The notes: generated by a model not told the origin, from the letters alone. A stretch of DNA of 64,000 bases from Verrucomicrobiota bacterium (GCA_003219695.1 QHQA01000007.1:1-64000); one strand, 5' to 3'. Positions 1 to 10,200 are shown, numbered from the stretch's first letter. Translations and numbers: made by a program.

Positions 1-378
1 TTGAGCTTCCAGATAACTGTGAATCAATTTCGGCCATTGGATGCCGGCTTCGGCTTCGATCAAACCACGTTCTCGATCGAAAGAAATCACGCGATCGAGG
101 CCACGCGTATCGATGCAAATGCTGTCGGTGGCAAATTGCTGACTCCCCATCGAATGCCGGCAGCCGGAAATCGAGATGGGCAAGCCTTTTCGCGACGCAG
201 AATGCACAATCTCAGCAAGTTCATCTCCGGTACGCGGTCTTAGAAGTTCGTAGACTCGAGTGCGATTGAGCTGCGAGTGAACGTCATTAACCCAAATCTC
301 TCGCTCGCGCTCCGCGAAAAGCCGCGGCGCGAGCGCAAAAAGCGCCGCGGTGCGTATGAATTCGCGCCGTGTTAGCAT
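1..378 (-). CDS. FAD-linked oxidoreductase (FAD_binding_4/PCMH type), C-terminus cut off by window edge
   Basis: Open on the minus strand from an ATG at 378 down to base 1 with no stop, so 126 N-terminal codons are visible. The first residues read MLTRREFIRTAALFALAPR, a twin-arginine-like export signal (TRREF then a hydrophobic stretch). The body contains RPRTGDELAEIVHSASRKG followed by ISGCRHSMGSQQF, the pattern of the p-cresol methylhydroxylase/FAD-linked oxidase family, where the Arg-His-Ser stretch lines the FAD pyrophosphate site. The start lies 21 bp downstream of the stop of the methyltransferase gene on the same strand, so the two are probably co-transcribed. The substrate cannot be told from this fragment. 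Family call is fairly safe; Tat export is inferred. Confidence 0.75.
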   Translation of the reverse strand, partial: MLTRREFIRTAALFALAPRLFAEREREIWVNDVHSQLNRTRVYELLRPRTGDELAEIVHSASRKGLPISISGCRHSMGSQQFATDSICIDTRGLDRVISFDRERGLIEAEAGIQWPKLIHSYLEAQ

Positions 379-399
379 GCCGGAGCTTAATTGACCCAG

Positions 400-1281
400 C
401 TAAATCTGAGCGAGGCAAATCACCTCGCCTTTTGCAATAGATTCGTCTGCCAGTCGGGATTCCAGTCGGCGCAAATCGTTGTGATCCAAAAATCGAATCA
501 CGCGCCATGGGCCTACAAGGCCGACGAGTTCACTTCGCGTTGCACCCCAGAGAAATGGTTCGCCGCGGCTGCGCAACCACCGATCAACGAGCTTGCTTTG
601 CGAATCGAAACGAATCCCGCCGTCGCCATTCTTTTCCATGAACGTAAACACGAACTGGCTTCTTGAAGCGCTCAGGCTGTTCAAGGTCCTGATCAGCGAC
701 GCAACCATGTCTGCCCGGAGATACATCAAGAGACCTTCGGCGATCCAGAAGGTGCGTCGAGTGGGATCGAAACCGTTCGCGATTAGTGGTTCTTTGTCGA
801 GAGCTGTGGCGTTCAGGTCTGCCGCCACAAAATGCAGTCGGTCAGGGCTGACTCTAGGGAGGGCGCGCAGTTTGTGACGTTGCGTCGTCGGATGATCAAT
901 CTCCCAAAATCGGACGCTTGGGAAATCATGATGCAATTCGAACGTGAGAGGATCAAACCCGGCGCCGATGGTGACGACCTGTGTAGTTCCATCATTAAGC
1001 GCTGAGCACGCGAGCGCGGCGATGCACTTCTTTCGTAAGGCGTAATGCAGCAAAATTCCCGGGATCGTAATCCCCTCGATCAGCCTCGCGACCGGCCTGA
1101 ACCAGCCCTGTTGCACAATCTTCAAAAAGAAACGCGTCTGCGATGAATGTGTCTCCAGCATACCAGCGCACAGGTCTGCGGAAGTTTTGGAGACAAGCCC
1201 CGAATGCTTTGGATCGCGATGCAGAAGAACGAGGCTCGCGGCGATGAGCACTGCCGTGCGACTCGCTTGATCATTTTGCAC
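400..1281 (-). CDS. SAM-dependent methyltransferase, leucine carboxyl methyltransferase (LCMT/PPM1-like) family
   Basis: A 293-residue protein with the family's signature order: a glycine-rich SAM loop TIGAGFDPLTFEL around residues 104-116, an acidic ribose-binding motif FWEIDHPTTQ around 125-134, and WIAEGLLMYL near 181-190, a strong LCMT-family hallmark. Bacterial members methylate small molecules or free carboxylates rather than PP2A, so the true substrate is unknown. It heads a likely two-gene unit with the FAD oxidoreductase just downstream, which would fit modification of a secondary metabolite or lipid, but that is inference. Length is normal for the family. The ATG at 1281 is the only sensible start before an AT-richer gap. 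Confidence 0.8.
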   Translation of the reverse strand: MQNDQASRTAVLIAASLVLLHRDPKHSGLVSKTSADLCAGMLETHSSQTRFFLKIVQQGWFRPVARLIEGITIPGILLHYALRKKCIAALACSALNDGTTQVVTIGAGFDPLTFELHHDFPSVRFWEIDHPTTQRHKLRALPRVSPDRLHFVAADLNATALDKEPLIANGFDPTRRTFWIAEGLLMYLRADMVASLIRTLNSLSASRSQFVFTFMEKNGDGGIRFDSQSKLVDRWLRSRGEPFLWGATRSELVGLVGPWRVIRFLDHNDLRRLESRLADESIAKGEVICLAQI

Positions 1282-1356
1282 GTTGAATAAGCCGACGTTG
1301 TAGCGGCGTTTGTGTCAACCCCGAGGTTTTTTATTTCGCGAAGTGAAGACGTGCGT

Positions 1357-2628
1357 TCAAGGCGCAGTTCCCAGCGCGCGTTCCCGTTCGAGCAGCGTCG
1401 GATGCGAGTAATAAAAACCGCTATAGAGCGGGTGGGGCGTGAGGTTGCTCAGGTTTTTTTCGCTCAGTTTGCGCAACGCGTGGATGAGTGACTGCGCCTC
1501 GCCCATTGTCGCTCGCGCAAATGCGTCCGCCTCGTACTCGAAACGACGCGACCAGATGTGAACGAGCGGCGAAAGCCAGAAACTAATCGTTCCGGCGAGC
1601 AATCCAAACAGCAGCATCGCAGGGACAACGTTGGCGGCAGCAAAGCCTGCGTGATGCTCGAAACCAAACGCGTGATAAAACCATTGCTGGCGCGCCAGCC
1701 ACGCGATCGCGGCGAACGCCACAAACACGCCGGCGATGGAAACACCGAGCAGCTTCCATACGTGGCGCTTTTTGTAATGACCAATTTCATGCACCAGCAC
1801 GGATTCCAGTTCCGGATCGGTGAGCTGCCCGATGAGCGTGTCGAACAGCACGATTTTTCGAAAACGACCGAACCCGGTGAAGAAGGCGTTGGAGTGGCGC
1901 GAGCGTTTGCTGCCATCCATCACCTCGATGCTGCGCGTGGGAAAATCGGTGCGCTGCGCCAGTGCAAAGAGCCGCTCGCGCAACCCGCCCTCCGGCAGCG
2001 GTGTGAACCTGTTGAAGAGCGGCATAATAATCGCCGGGGCGACAAGCATCAGGAGGAGTTGAAACGCGACGACCATCGCCGCCGCCCAAACCCACCAGTT
2101 TGCGCCAGTCCACTCGATTATTTTCAACACCAGCGCAAGCAATGGGTAGCCGAGTAGGATCGCGAGCAGCAGTCCTTTCACACGATCGAGCCCCCACGTC
2201 TTTATGGTCGTGGTGTTGAACCCGAATTGCTCTTCGAGTTTGAACTGCGCATACCAAGCGAACGGCAGCGCGAGGACGCTCAACGCGATGCCTGTAACGA
2301 AGAGGAAACCAGCCATCGCCCAGATCGAGGTCCCGAAGCTCGCGCTGAATCTTGCAAACCACCATGGCAACACGCCGCTGAACAGCACAGCGATCAGCAC
2401 CATGGCGTCGAACACGTTGGTGACATCTCCGAAGTGGCTTCTGGCCAACGTATACTCGATCGAACGACGATACGTCGCCTCGTCAATCATTTCGCGAAAT
2501 GCTGGCGGCACTTCGTTCTGGTTAGCGCGGATGTGACGCTGGTTTAGTTGGTTTAGCCACAGTTCAGCGATGGTGCGCGCGAGAATCAGAACCAGAGCAA
2601 TGACGGCAAACGGCGGCGTGAAACCCAT
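1357..2628 (-). CDS. M48 family zinc metalloprotease, Ste24/CAAX-protease type
   Basis: A 423-residue integral membrane protease. Several hydrophobic segments precede the zinc motif HEIGHY (His280-Tyr285), and the third zinc ligand region EYEADAFA lies near residue 358. The N-terminal half matches the membrane domain that precedes M48 in Ste24-like enzymes. In bacteria such proteins act in membrane protein quality control; prenyl-protein cleavage is not expected here. All three zinc-binding positions (H, H, E) are visible, so it should be active. It sits alone between the methyltransferase and the enoyl reductase with gaps of 75 and 39 bp. Family call is firm, physiological role is inferred. 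Confidence 0.9.
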   Translation of the reverse strand: MGFTPPFAVIALVLILARTIAELWLNQLNQRHIRANQNEVPPAFREMIDEATYRRSIEYTLARSHFGDVTNVFDAMVLIAVLFSGVLPWWFARFSASFGTSIWAMAGFLFVTGIALSVLALPFAWYAQFKLEEQFGFNTTTIKTWGLDRVKGLLLAILLGYPLLALVLKIIEWTGANWWVWAAAMVVAFQLLLMLVAPAIIMPLFNRFTPLPEGGLRERLFALAQRTDFPTRSIEVMDGSKRSRHSNAFFTGFGRFRKIVLFDTLIGQLTDPELESVLVHEIGHYKKRHVWKLLGVSIAGVFVAFAAIAWLARQQWFYHAFGFEHHAGFAAANVVPAMLLFGLLAGTISFWLSPLVHIWSRRFEYEADAFARATMGEAQSLIHALRKLSEKNLSNLTPHPLYSGFYYSHPTLLERERALGTAP

Positions 2629-2667
2629 CCTGCTTTTGCTTCTTTCGCGGTTTAGCTGTCCCTTAAT

Positions 2668-3663
2668 TTATTCGCCGAATTCGAAAATGATTTTACCACT
2701 GCGCTTGCCTTGCGCGGCGTGTGCGACGGCGGCCTTGGCTTCACTCAGCGGATACGCCTTTTCGACTTTCGTTTTCAACAGCCCGCGCTTTGCCATTTCG
2801 AATAATGACTGAAACGCGTCCATTCGCTGGGCCGGCGTCGCGTTGTCGTACCATTTGTTGATCCAGATGCCGCGGAAACGCAGGTCTTTGAAAATGAGAA
2901 GGCCGGTCGGAATTTTCAACGGCTGCAAGCTCATCGCTCCAAAGCTCACCAGGGTTCCGCCGAAAGCGAGACAGTTTGCCAGGCGTAACGCGCTCTCGCC
3001 GCCCACGGCGTTCAAACCCAGGCGAATTGGCGCGCCACCTGTCGCGTTTTTGACTTCGTCGCGAAGATTCTCTCCATCGACTATCACTGCATTGCCGCCT
3101 TCTGCACGCAATTCGTCAATCAATTCGGATCGCCTAACGACATTCACCGTTCTGTAGCCCGGCTCGCGCGCGATTTGAATCACTGCGCGGCCTACCGCGG
3201 AGTTCGCTGCATTTTGAATGAGCCAATCTTCTTGTTCCAAATCGACATAATCATGCAGCAGACGCCACGCCGTCATCGGATTGATTTTCAACATTGCCGC
3301 GTGCACAGGCTCGATCTCCTCAGGGACAACCACCAGGTCTTCGGCCTTCACTGCAAGCGCATCTCGCCACGTGCCGATGTTGTGCGGCAAAATTACCAGC
3401 GCGCCACTCGTTAGGCCTTTCACACCCGCTCCGAGATCGACAACGACTCCAGCGCCTTCGAAGCCAGGCGTGGCTGGCAGCTCTGGTCGCACCGGATATT
3501 TTCCTTCGATCTGATTCAAGTCAGCGGGGTTAATCGGCGCGGCGCACATTTTTACAACAGCTTCGCCTGACGTCGGCGTGGGCCATGGCCGCGATTTGAC
3601 GTGCAGAACGTCCGCGGGATTTCCGTGCTTTTCGTAAACGACTGCGTTTATATTTTTGCTCAT
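2668..3663 (-). CDS. MDR-family NADPH:2-enoyl thioester reductase (MECR/ETR1-like)
   Basis: About 331 residues when started at the ATG at 3663 (MSKNINAVVYEKHG); an in-frame extension to 3738 adds 25 residues of unlikely sequence and would run under the divergent transporter gene. The GroES-like N-terminal half contains APINPADLNQIEGKYP, the motif typical of mitochondrial trans-2-enoyl-CoA/ACP reductase, and the Rossmann half has NAANSAVGRAVIQIA. Zinc-binding cysteines of alcohol dehydrogenases are absent, as expected for this zinc-free subgroup. It would reduce 2-enoyl thioesters, the last step of fatty acid elongation, or act as a more general quinone/enone reductase. It is divergent from the CDF transporter, so they may share a promoter region. 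Confidence 0.8.
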   Translation of the reverse strand: MSKNINAVVYEKHGNPADVLHVKSRPWPTPTSGEAVVKMCAAPINPADLNQIEGKYPVRPELPATPGFEGAGVVVDLGAGVKGLTSGALVILPHNIGTWRDALAVKAEDLVVVPEEIEPVHAAMLKINPMTAWRLLHDYVDLEQEDWLIQNAANSAVGRAVIQIAREPGYRTVNVVRRSELIDELRAEGGNAVIVDGENLRDEVKNATGGAPIRLGLNAVGGESALRLANCLAFGGTLVSFGAMSLQPLKIPTGLLIFKDLRFRGIWINKWYDNATPAQRMDAFQSLFEMAKRGLLKTKVEKAYPLSEAKAAVAHAAQGKRSGKIIFEFGE

Positions 3664-3719
3664 TGATGTCATCGCAAGCTGACGCGTCTGACCAGAATGT
3701 GCAAACTGCGTTATCCACC

Positions 3720-4601
3720 ATGCCCCCGAGTTCTTCAATCTCGCGAACTGGCGCGCGGTTCGCTCTGTTCGGCTTGATCATCAATGTCCTGTTAGCGGCA
3801 ATAAAAATCCTGGCTGGCGCCATCGGTCACGCCTACGTCTTGATCGCCGATGGAATTGAATCCGCGCTGGACGTCGGCGGCTCAATCGTGATTTGGGGAG
3901 GACTCACTTTCGCGGCGCGGCCGCCGGACAAGACGCACCCGTACGGTCACGGCAAGGCCGAGCCAATCGCCGCCGTGATCGTTGCAGTTGGGGTTTTTGC
4001 CGCCGCAGTGGGTCTGGCGATTCAAAGCGTGCGCGAGATTTTTCTACCACATCATGGGCCTGCGCCTTGGACTTTGGCCGTTCTCGTCGTGACCGTGGTC
4101 GTGAAGGAAGCTTTATTTCGCTATGTGATTCGGTTTGGACAAAAGATAGAAAGCACAGCTGTCAAAACGGACGCATGGCATCATCGCTTCGATGCAATGA
4201 CTTCGGCTGCGGCGTTTATCGGAATCTCGCTGGCACTGATTGGCGGGAAGAAGTGGCAAAGCGCCGATGACTGGGCCGCGCTTGTTGCCTGCGTGCTCAT
4301 TGCCGCTAACGGCGTTCGTCTGGCGCGGCCGGCGTTTTACGAAATTATGGATACCGCGCCCGGCGGCAAAATCGTCAGGTCCATTCGCCGCGTGGCCAAC
4401 TCTGTCCCCGGCGTTGTTACAGTCGAAAAATGTCGCGCTCGCAAAATGGGACTGGATTTTTACGTCGATCTTCACGTGGGAGTGGACGGGAATATTTCCG
4501 TGCACGAAGGACACGAGATCGCGCACCGAGTGAAAGCGGCAATCCAGCAAAGCGATTCGCGTGTTGCCGATGTGCTGGTGCACATCGAGCCGGCGAGGTG
4601 A
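3720..4601 (+). CDS. Cation diffusion facilitator (CDF) transporter
   Basis: A 293-residue divalent metal/proton antiporter of the YiiP/FieF type. Visible features are about six membrane segments, the first metal motif ADGIESALD after TM2, the loop motif HPYGHGKAEP, and DAWHHRFDAM, which carries the His and Asp of the transport site. The C-terminal cytoplasmic domain has HEGHEIAHRV, typical of the metal-sensing alpha-beta fold. The first position of the site reads D-x-x-E rather than D-x-x-H/D, so metal choice may be unusual. Starts at TTG 3663 or ATG 3666 are possible but would abut the divergent reductase start; ATG 3720 leaves room for promoters and matches usual family N-termini. Zn, Fe or Mn specificity cannot be read. 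Confidence 0.85.
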   Translation: MPPSSSISRTGARFALFGLIINVLLAAIKILAGAIGHAYVLIADGIESALDVGGSIVIWGGLTFAARPPDKTHPYGHGKAEPIAAVIVAVGVFAAAVGLAIQSVREIFLPHHGPAPWTLAVLVVTVVVKEALFRYVIRFGQKIESTAVKTDAWHHRFDAMTSAAAFIGISLALIGGKKWQSADDWAALVACVLIAANGVRLARPAFYEIMDTAPGGKIVRSIRRVANSVPGVVTVEKCRARKMGLDFYVDLHVGVDGNISVHEGHEIAHRVKAAIQQSDSRVADVLVHIEPAR

Positions 4602-4648
4602 TCCTTTGTGCGGACTCCGCCTTTTACTAGCTTCGCTTCGCCGATTCC

Positions 4649-5527
4649 CTAACGGTCGTTGAACACAGCTTCGCCGTTTCTGCGTACCTCATGCCAGTAC
4701 TCCCAGCCATGCCAGCGAGGTCCCCAAGCAATTTCGTACACAATCGGACTTCCCGCCTCGACCACTTGAAACGTGTATGCGGCGGTCGTGGAGAACATGG
4801 CAGGCAATTTGGAAGGCTTCGGCTTCCCTTCCAAGGCGATCTCTTTTCCGTCATAGAAAACGCTTACTTTAATTCTGCCGAAATGACGGATTTCGATCGT
4901 GTGGCCATTGCACGAGATGACCTTCTTGTACATCGAACGCAGACTGTCAACGACCGCTTTACCGGCAAAGGCGAGCCTGTCCACGTTGGGTCCGCTCGAC
5001 ACACGAGCGTCGCCGGGCTCCGCTGTTGCCAGCGGTAATGCCTCAGAAGGGGTAACGGCGTCGTCTTTCTGGGCCGGCGGCGCTTTTTGATCGGTGTCGT
5101 TGCCGAGGACAGTGAGAAGTTGCTTCAGCGCAGCGTTGTAATCACGTGTAAAGTCGATGAACTGAAGCCGCCGCATTCGCAGAGGAAGTTTGCACTGCTG
5201 GACAATCACCGGCACGATTTCCTTTTTCTCGTCCATCGCATAAGACGCCTCGTCCATGACGTTCTCTGAAGACATAGAGTTTGGTGATAGGATCACCAGC
5301 AGACATTTACTGCTTTCCAAGGCCGCTTCCACGGCTCGGTCCCAACGTTCTCCAGGAGGAATGTCCAGCTGATCGAGCCAGATCGGCACCCCTGCGGCCT
5401 TTAAATCACGTGTCAACTTAAGCGCGATTTCGGAATCCGCGCGCGCGTAGCTCAAGAAAATCGTGGAAGAAACTGGCACGTTAGGTGGGACTTTTGTAGC
5501 AAGCTGTGGAGCGTATGCCCAGCGCAA
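4649..5527 (-). CDS. TIR-domain protein with an unknown C-terminal domain
   Basis: The N-terminal TIR domain covers about residues 20-128: STIFLSYARADSEIA, then WLDQLDIPPGERW, then LLVILSPNSMSSENVMDEA. Glu93 in the MDEA stretch sits where bacterial TIR NADases carry their catalytic glutamate. A 40-residue low-complexity linker rich in Pro, Ala and Asp leads to a C-terminal region (about 175-292) with VVDSLRSMYKKVIS and a Trp-rich end (WGPRWHGWEYWHEV); I do not recognise it. The TTG at 5527 opens the longest frame; a GTG at 5479 just before the TIR domain is an equally good start. It may be an immune effector or a signalling NADase. It lies 96 bp downstream of a nucleosidase-family gene on the same strand and converges with the CDF gene. 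Confidence 0.75.
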   Translation of the reverse strand: MRWAYAPQLATKVPPNVPVSSTIFLSYARADSEIALKLTRDLKAAGVPIWLDQLDIPPGERWDRAVEAALESSKCLLVILSPNSMSSENVMDEASYAMDEKKEIVPVIVQQCKLPLRMRRLQFIDFTRDYNAALKQLLTVLGNDTDQKAPPAQKDDAVTPSEALPLATAEPGDARVSSGPNVDRLAFAGKAVVDSLRSMYKKVISCNGHTIEIRHFGRIKVSVFYDGKEIALEGKPKPSKLPAMFSTTAAYTFQVVEAGSPIVYEIAWGPRWHGWEYWHEVRRNGEAVFNDR

Positions 5528-5623
5528 ACTTCGTTCCTTTGCACACGAAACAAGAACCTGATTCGGCCGAGGGTATAGGTCCCGTGAGTAAAGCGCCGCG
5601 TAATGACACGTTTGCCGAAGCAG

Positions 5624-6328
5624 CTACGGCTCGATGCTGCGCACTACAGTAACCAGCGCGGTTGCGAGAATCTTTCGCGCGCGCGCAATTCTCCTTGCAA
5701 ACTGAATCAGGCGCGGGACGCGATTCGGATGCGCAAGGAAGAAGGTTGCCAACGTTGGCAAGCGAGTTCGCTGCTGTTCGATGTCGAATAAAACTTTGGT
5801 GGGAGCAGGGAACGGTTCTTCCAGTGTGTCGCTGATCACGCGTAGCGAGAGCAGCGGAATGCCATGTTCTGCGCAGGCACGCGCAACGAATTCCGTTTCC
5901 ATGTCCACTGCGGCCGCGCCCGACGTGCGCGCAAGCGTGCGTCGCTTATCACTGGAATCGATCAATCCCGGAACGGTCAATATATCCCCAATATGGATCG
6001 GCAAGTTTGAAAGCGATGAGCGTTTCGCGCCCAGGTCGATGGTCGAAAAATTTTGCGCCAGCAGGAGGTCGCCGACTTGCAGCTGATCGTTAAGAGCGCC
6101 TGCAAATCCGGTGCTGATCAGCAGGTCGAATTGCCGATCCTGGAAAAATTTTGCGACGTCCTCCCGGCAAGCTTTTTCTCCAACACCGGTGTGAAACACT
6201 TCAATGTCGTGACTGCCGATCGTGCCGCGAATTGTGCGGATGCCATTGCGATCAGCGCGGGATTTGTTAGTCAGGTAGTGCAAAAATTCCGAGCTTTCCG
6301 CCGGCAAAGCAAAGGTGACTGCAATCAT
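5624..6328 (-). CDS. Nucleoside phosphorylase superfamily protein (MTA/SAH nucleosidase-like)
   Basis: A 234-residue PNP_UDP_1-family protein. It opens with MIAVTFALPAES, the strand and glutamate typical of MTAN and futalosine hydrolases. STGFAGALNDQLQVGDLL follows, and then AVDMETEFVARACAEHGIP with the ribose-binding Met-Glu. RVISDTLEE contains the catalytic Asp. The family cleaves N-glycosidic bonds of purine nucleosides (MTA, SAH, futalosine) or works in hopanoid side-chain synthesis; the exact substrate is not clear. The C-terminal 40 residues are Arg-rich and extend past the usual fold. Genes on both sides are on the same strand, the TIR gene 96 bp downstream. Confidence 0.8.
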   Translation of the reverse strand: MIAVTFALPAESSEFLHYLTNKSRADRNGIRTIRGTIGSHDIEVFHTGVGEKACREDVAKFFQDRQFDLLISTGFAGALNDQLQVGDLLLAQNFSTIDLGAKRSSLSNLPIHIGDILTVPGLIDSSDKRRTLARTSGAAAVDMETEFVARACAEHGIPLLSLRVISDTLEEPFPAPTKVLFDIEQQRTRLPTLATFFLAHPNRVPRLIQFARRIARARKILATALVTVVRSIEP

Positions 6329-6409
6329 CGCCTACGCCAGAAGCCCCTTACCTGAGTCCTCTCTCTTTTGCGAAAGGGAGAGGCGGCACATTCACGAGGG
6401 TTCTTGTCA

Positions 6410-7096
6410 TCAATCTGACTTTGCTGCTTCCTCCACGATCTGCACAACAAAGCTCTTCTTCTCTGCTGTCGCCGGGATCGTTGCTGTAGCTGGCGGCGGT
6501 GACGCCGGACCTCCGCCTATCGCCGCAATCGCCGAGCGAAATTCCGATTCCCGGTTGGATGGAAGATCGACAAGCACGCTGAGCCGGCCGCGGTCTTGAA
6601 GACCTTTTGTAGCGGAACCGCCCAGCCGAGAAGCGATCGTGACCACTTCATCTGCTACCGCGTCCAGTTTGCCCTTGGCGGCTCCGATTATGATTTCGCT
6701 TACTCCGAAGATATTCGGAGGTGGCGTAAACGTGGCCGCCGCATGCTCGATCGATTTGGCGATCTGCTCTCGCATTTGCTTCTCAAGCAGCGCGCGATTC
6801 GGGTTCCTGGTTTCGTGTCTGGCGATCAGCCAAAGACCGAATCCCACATTGACAGCCATGAGAATGATGAACGCCACGCCCACTCGTAGCGCCATTTTGC
6901 GGCCCTGCTCCGTTACATCCGGTCGTGCTGGCAACACAACTTCGCGAGAATCGCCCCGCATACCCGCGTGAATCTGTCGCGCCACCGCCAGTTCACGCTG
7001 CAATTGCCTGTCATAGATCAATCGTTCTTCCAAAGCAGCGCGCTCAGCCGGCGATAATCGGCCTTCGAGATAATCAAAAAGCTTGTCTGGATTCAT
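6410..7096 (-). CDS. Single-pass membrane protein with anti-sigma-factor-like N-terminus
   Basis: From the ATG at 7096 the protein is 228 residues: MNPDKLFDYLEGRLSPAER resembles the short helical cytoplasmic region of anti-sigma factors, without the HxxxCxxC zinc ligands. A membrane segment at about residues 69-91 (VGVAFIILMAVNVGFGLWLI) follows, then a periplasmic part that includes a stretch on conserved hydrophobic strands (EVVTIASRLGGSATKGLQDRGRL) similar to DUF4349-type domains, which in other bacteria sit behind anti-sigma regions. The end is Ala/Pro-rich. No sigma factor gene is adjacent, since the next gene upstream is divergent tamB. An ATG at 7192 would add 32 unlikely residues. The role in envelope stress sensing is inferred. 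Confidence 0.6.
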   Translation of the reverse strand: MNPDKLFDYLEGRLSPAERAALEERLIYDRQLQRELAVARQIHAGMRGDSREVVLPARPDVTEQGRKMALRVGVAFIILMAVNVGFGLWLIARHETRNPNRALLEKQMREQIAKSIEHAAATFTPPPNIFGVSEIIIGAAKGKLDAVADEVVTIASRLGGSATKGLQDRGRLSVLVDLPSNRESEFRSAIAAIGGGPASPPPATATIPATAEKKSFVVQIVEEAAKSD

Positions 7097-7218
7097 CGGT
7101 CCGTGCTTAAGACAGCGTGATGCGAGAGCTCGTTGGGTGCAACGCTGGAGTGTTGGGCCCGCGCCTGACTCTGCCATTTGCTCTTTGCTCAAGAGCAGGG
7201 GGGCAATAGAGTCGTGCT

Positions 7219-10200
7219 GTGGCCGAAGACGATCAGCCGAAGGTGCGCCGCCGTGGGCGGGTCTGGCGTCGCGTGGCGGCCGGAGTTGGTATATGCGCAG
7301 TGCTCATGCTCCTTTTGCACCGGCCAATTTTGCTGGCAATCGGGCGGCAGATCGCGCTGCGCTACGCCGCAAAGCAAAATTTGAAAGCCGATTTTCGGGT
7401 TGAAGGAAATCCGTTCAACCACGTAACGATCCACAACCTGCACGCGTTTGCGGTTGGTCCTTCAGGAATTGAATCGATCGACATCGACTATCTCTATCTC
7501 GATTATGATCTGTTGGGTTTTGCGCGGCATGGTCTGCCACACCTGTTCAACGCTGTGCAAGCGCGCTCGGCTCGCATTGTCTTGAACCCCTCCAAAGCGC
7601 CGCTGCGGCCGCGCCCGCCAAAACCGCGACTGAAATTGCCCAGGCTTTTCCCAGAAAAAGTCCGCCTTACGGACGCCACCTTGACCGTCAGAAACCGGCC
7701 AAACGATTTCGTGGTTGAGCACGCCGACCTCGAGTTGAATCCGCGGCATCCCGGCGACCTGCGGATTGAAACGTTCCAGCTCCCGTCCGGCGACAGTTGG
7801 TCGAGGATTTCTGGGCAAACTTCTTACGTCAACAAGGACCTTGTTCTGCGAGACTTCGTCTTGAGTGATCAGGAGCAACTGCATCTTCTGAACATTGATG
7901 CGTCGCGAATCGACAGCAATGCGCTTGCGATTAATCTCAATTTCACGGTCGGCGGCGGCCAATTATCGGCGTCTGCTGGCTTAACGGAAACACAGTCTTC
8001 GCTGGACGCGAAAATAAAAGTGGCTGCTGAGAAAGTTGCGTCCGAATCATTGAACAAATTCCTCATTCTTCCTGAGAATTATCTCTCAGGCGAAATTGAG
8101 CGGCTCGCACTCGACGCTACGGGCGTCGTCGACGCGCCGCGCACTTGGGACGGGACAATGTCGTTGCAGGTCAGCCATGTGGGTCGGCCGGAAATCCATT
8201 TCGATCGCGGCGTGGTAGAAATGTCCGCAGCGCAGGGGAGAGCGACTTTGCGCTCAGCCGACATCGCTCAAGATGTGAACGAGTTTCATGTTCGCGGATC
8301 TATCGAGCTGCCTGCGACATTTCAGGAGTTCGGCCGCTCACCGACGACTCTGGATATTTCAGGCACTGCTCCAGAATTGGAACGATTGACAGCGGGAATC
8401 ACTGTGGGCTTGACCGGCTCGGCCCAGTTCACTGGAAAGCTCGATATTGCCGATGCGACGGTACGGGCAACCTTCGGTGTGAGTGCAGCTGCGGTCGGCT
8501 TTCAGGATGGAATCATCGACAAACTAAACTGTACGCTTCGCGCGTCCAAAGGCATTGCGCGCGGCGATACTAAACGACCGTGGTTCGCGGACCTTCGCAC
8601 AGCAATGGAGTTCAATTTAACCGGCATACGCTACCGGGACTACATCGTTGATTCGGCAGAAGGATCGCTTAACGGAAGCGATGATGTTCTCGGATTCGAT
8701 CGGTTGAATCTGCGGCGAAATCAAAATGAACTGAATGTTCGCGGCCGGTACCTGCTGCCGGCAGAGGTCGGCAAATTTTCTTCGCAATCCGCGGAGGTGG
8801 ACGTCGCTTTGAATGCGCCTGAGGCGGGCGACTTCTGGGTTGCCAATTCTCCAAACAGAATCAGCGGTCCTTTGCAACTGGCGGGCCAACTTCAATGGAA
8901 ACAGCAGATCGCCAACGGCCAGATGTGGGTCTTCGGCTCAAATCTCAGGATGCGCGATTTGGTTTTCCGACAGCTTAGTAGTCAGTGCGCGATTTCGAAC
9001 AACGTGATCTATCTCAATGATTGTAGCGCAACGCTGAACGATACCGACTTCATCAACGCGACCGGCAGGCTGAACTTGCGGCGTCCCTATCACTACGGCG
9101 GCAAACTCTCCGCGAGCGTGGCGAATCTATCCACACTCCGGCCGTTGCTTCGGGCCGCTGGCAATCAGAATGAACTCACAGGCTCGGCCACATTGAACTG
9201 GGAAGGGGAGGGACAAGGAGTGACGGCTTCCCAGCCGTCAAGCTCGAAATCGACCCCGAAAGCTTTCGGGGTCGCTCCTTGGGAGAACTCGGGAAAACTA
9301 AATTTCGTGTTGCAAAAAGGGCGCTATGGAAATTTGCAATCGGTCCAGGCAAACATCGATGCGTCCTATTCGCCTGACGGCCTCGATGTGCCGATCATTT
9401 TCTTTGCCACCGGCAACATGGATTTTCATGCCATCGCGCGTACGAAAGACGACACGCTCGAGATCGACAAGATCCAACTTAATCAGTTAGGCGTCCCGCA
9501 ACCGGGCGAGGCTGCTCGCACCGGCGCGCCCGGCGAGCGCGCCTCGCCCGCGGAACGTTCGAACTATGCCTACGGTTACGTTTCCATTCCATTTGTGTGG
9601 AGAAATCTCGGGACGAAGACCGCAGTTATTCCGTCATCCGGAAAAGTATCTGCGATCATTCAGTCTGAGAATCTCGATCTTAAAAGACTGTCCGATGATC
9701 TCGGGGTGAAACCGGCGATGGCCGGCATCGTGAATGCGAGGCTCAACGCGGACGGAACAATCGCCGACTTGAACGCGCGGCTCGACGTGCAAGCGATAAA
9801 TTTGCGAAATGACCAATGGCCGAAGATGGAGCCGGCGACTTTCGAGCTAAGCGCCCAGGCGACGCAGAATCGGCTGACGGCATCGGGCAAATTGCAGCAG
9901 GCGCGGATTCAGCCGGCGGAGTTGAACGCGAGTATGCCGTTTGATCTGCCAAAGATCATTCGCGCTCGAAAAATGCCCGACGATACGCCAATCAGTGCGA
10001 AGGCGCGTATCCCGCGAACCTCTGTGAATTTTGTTCGCCAATTCGTTCCGGAGCTCGAGCAACTGGACGGGAACCTTGGGCTGGACGTCGATGTCAGCGG
10101 GACGCTCGGTCATCCCCTCTTGAGCGGGGCAGGGGATATGACAGTGAACGTGGCGCGTTTTACAAATGCGACGCTTCCCGCGCTTCAGAATTTTAATGCG

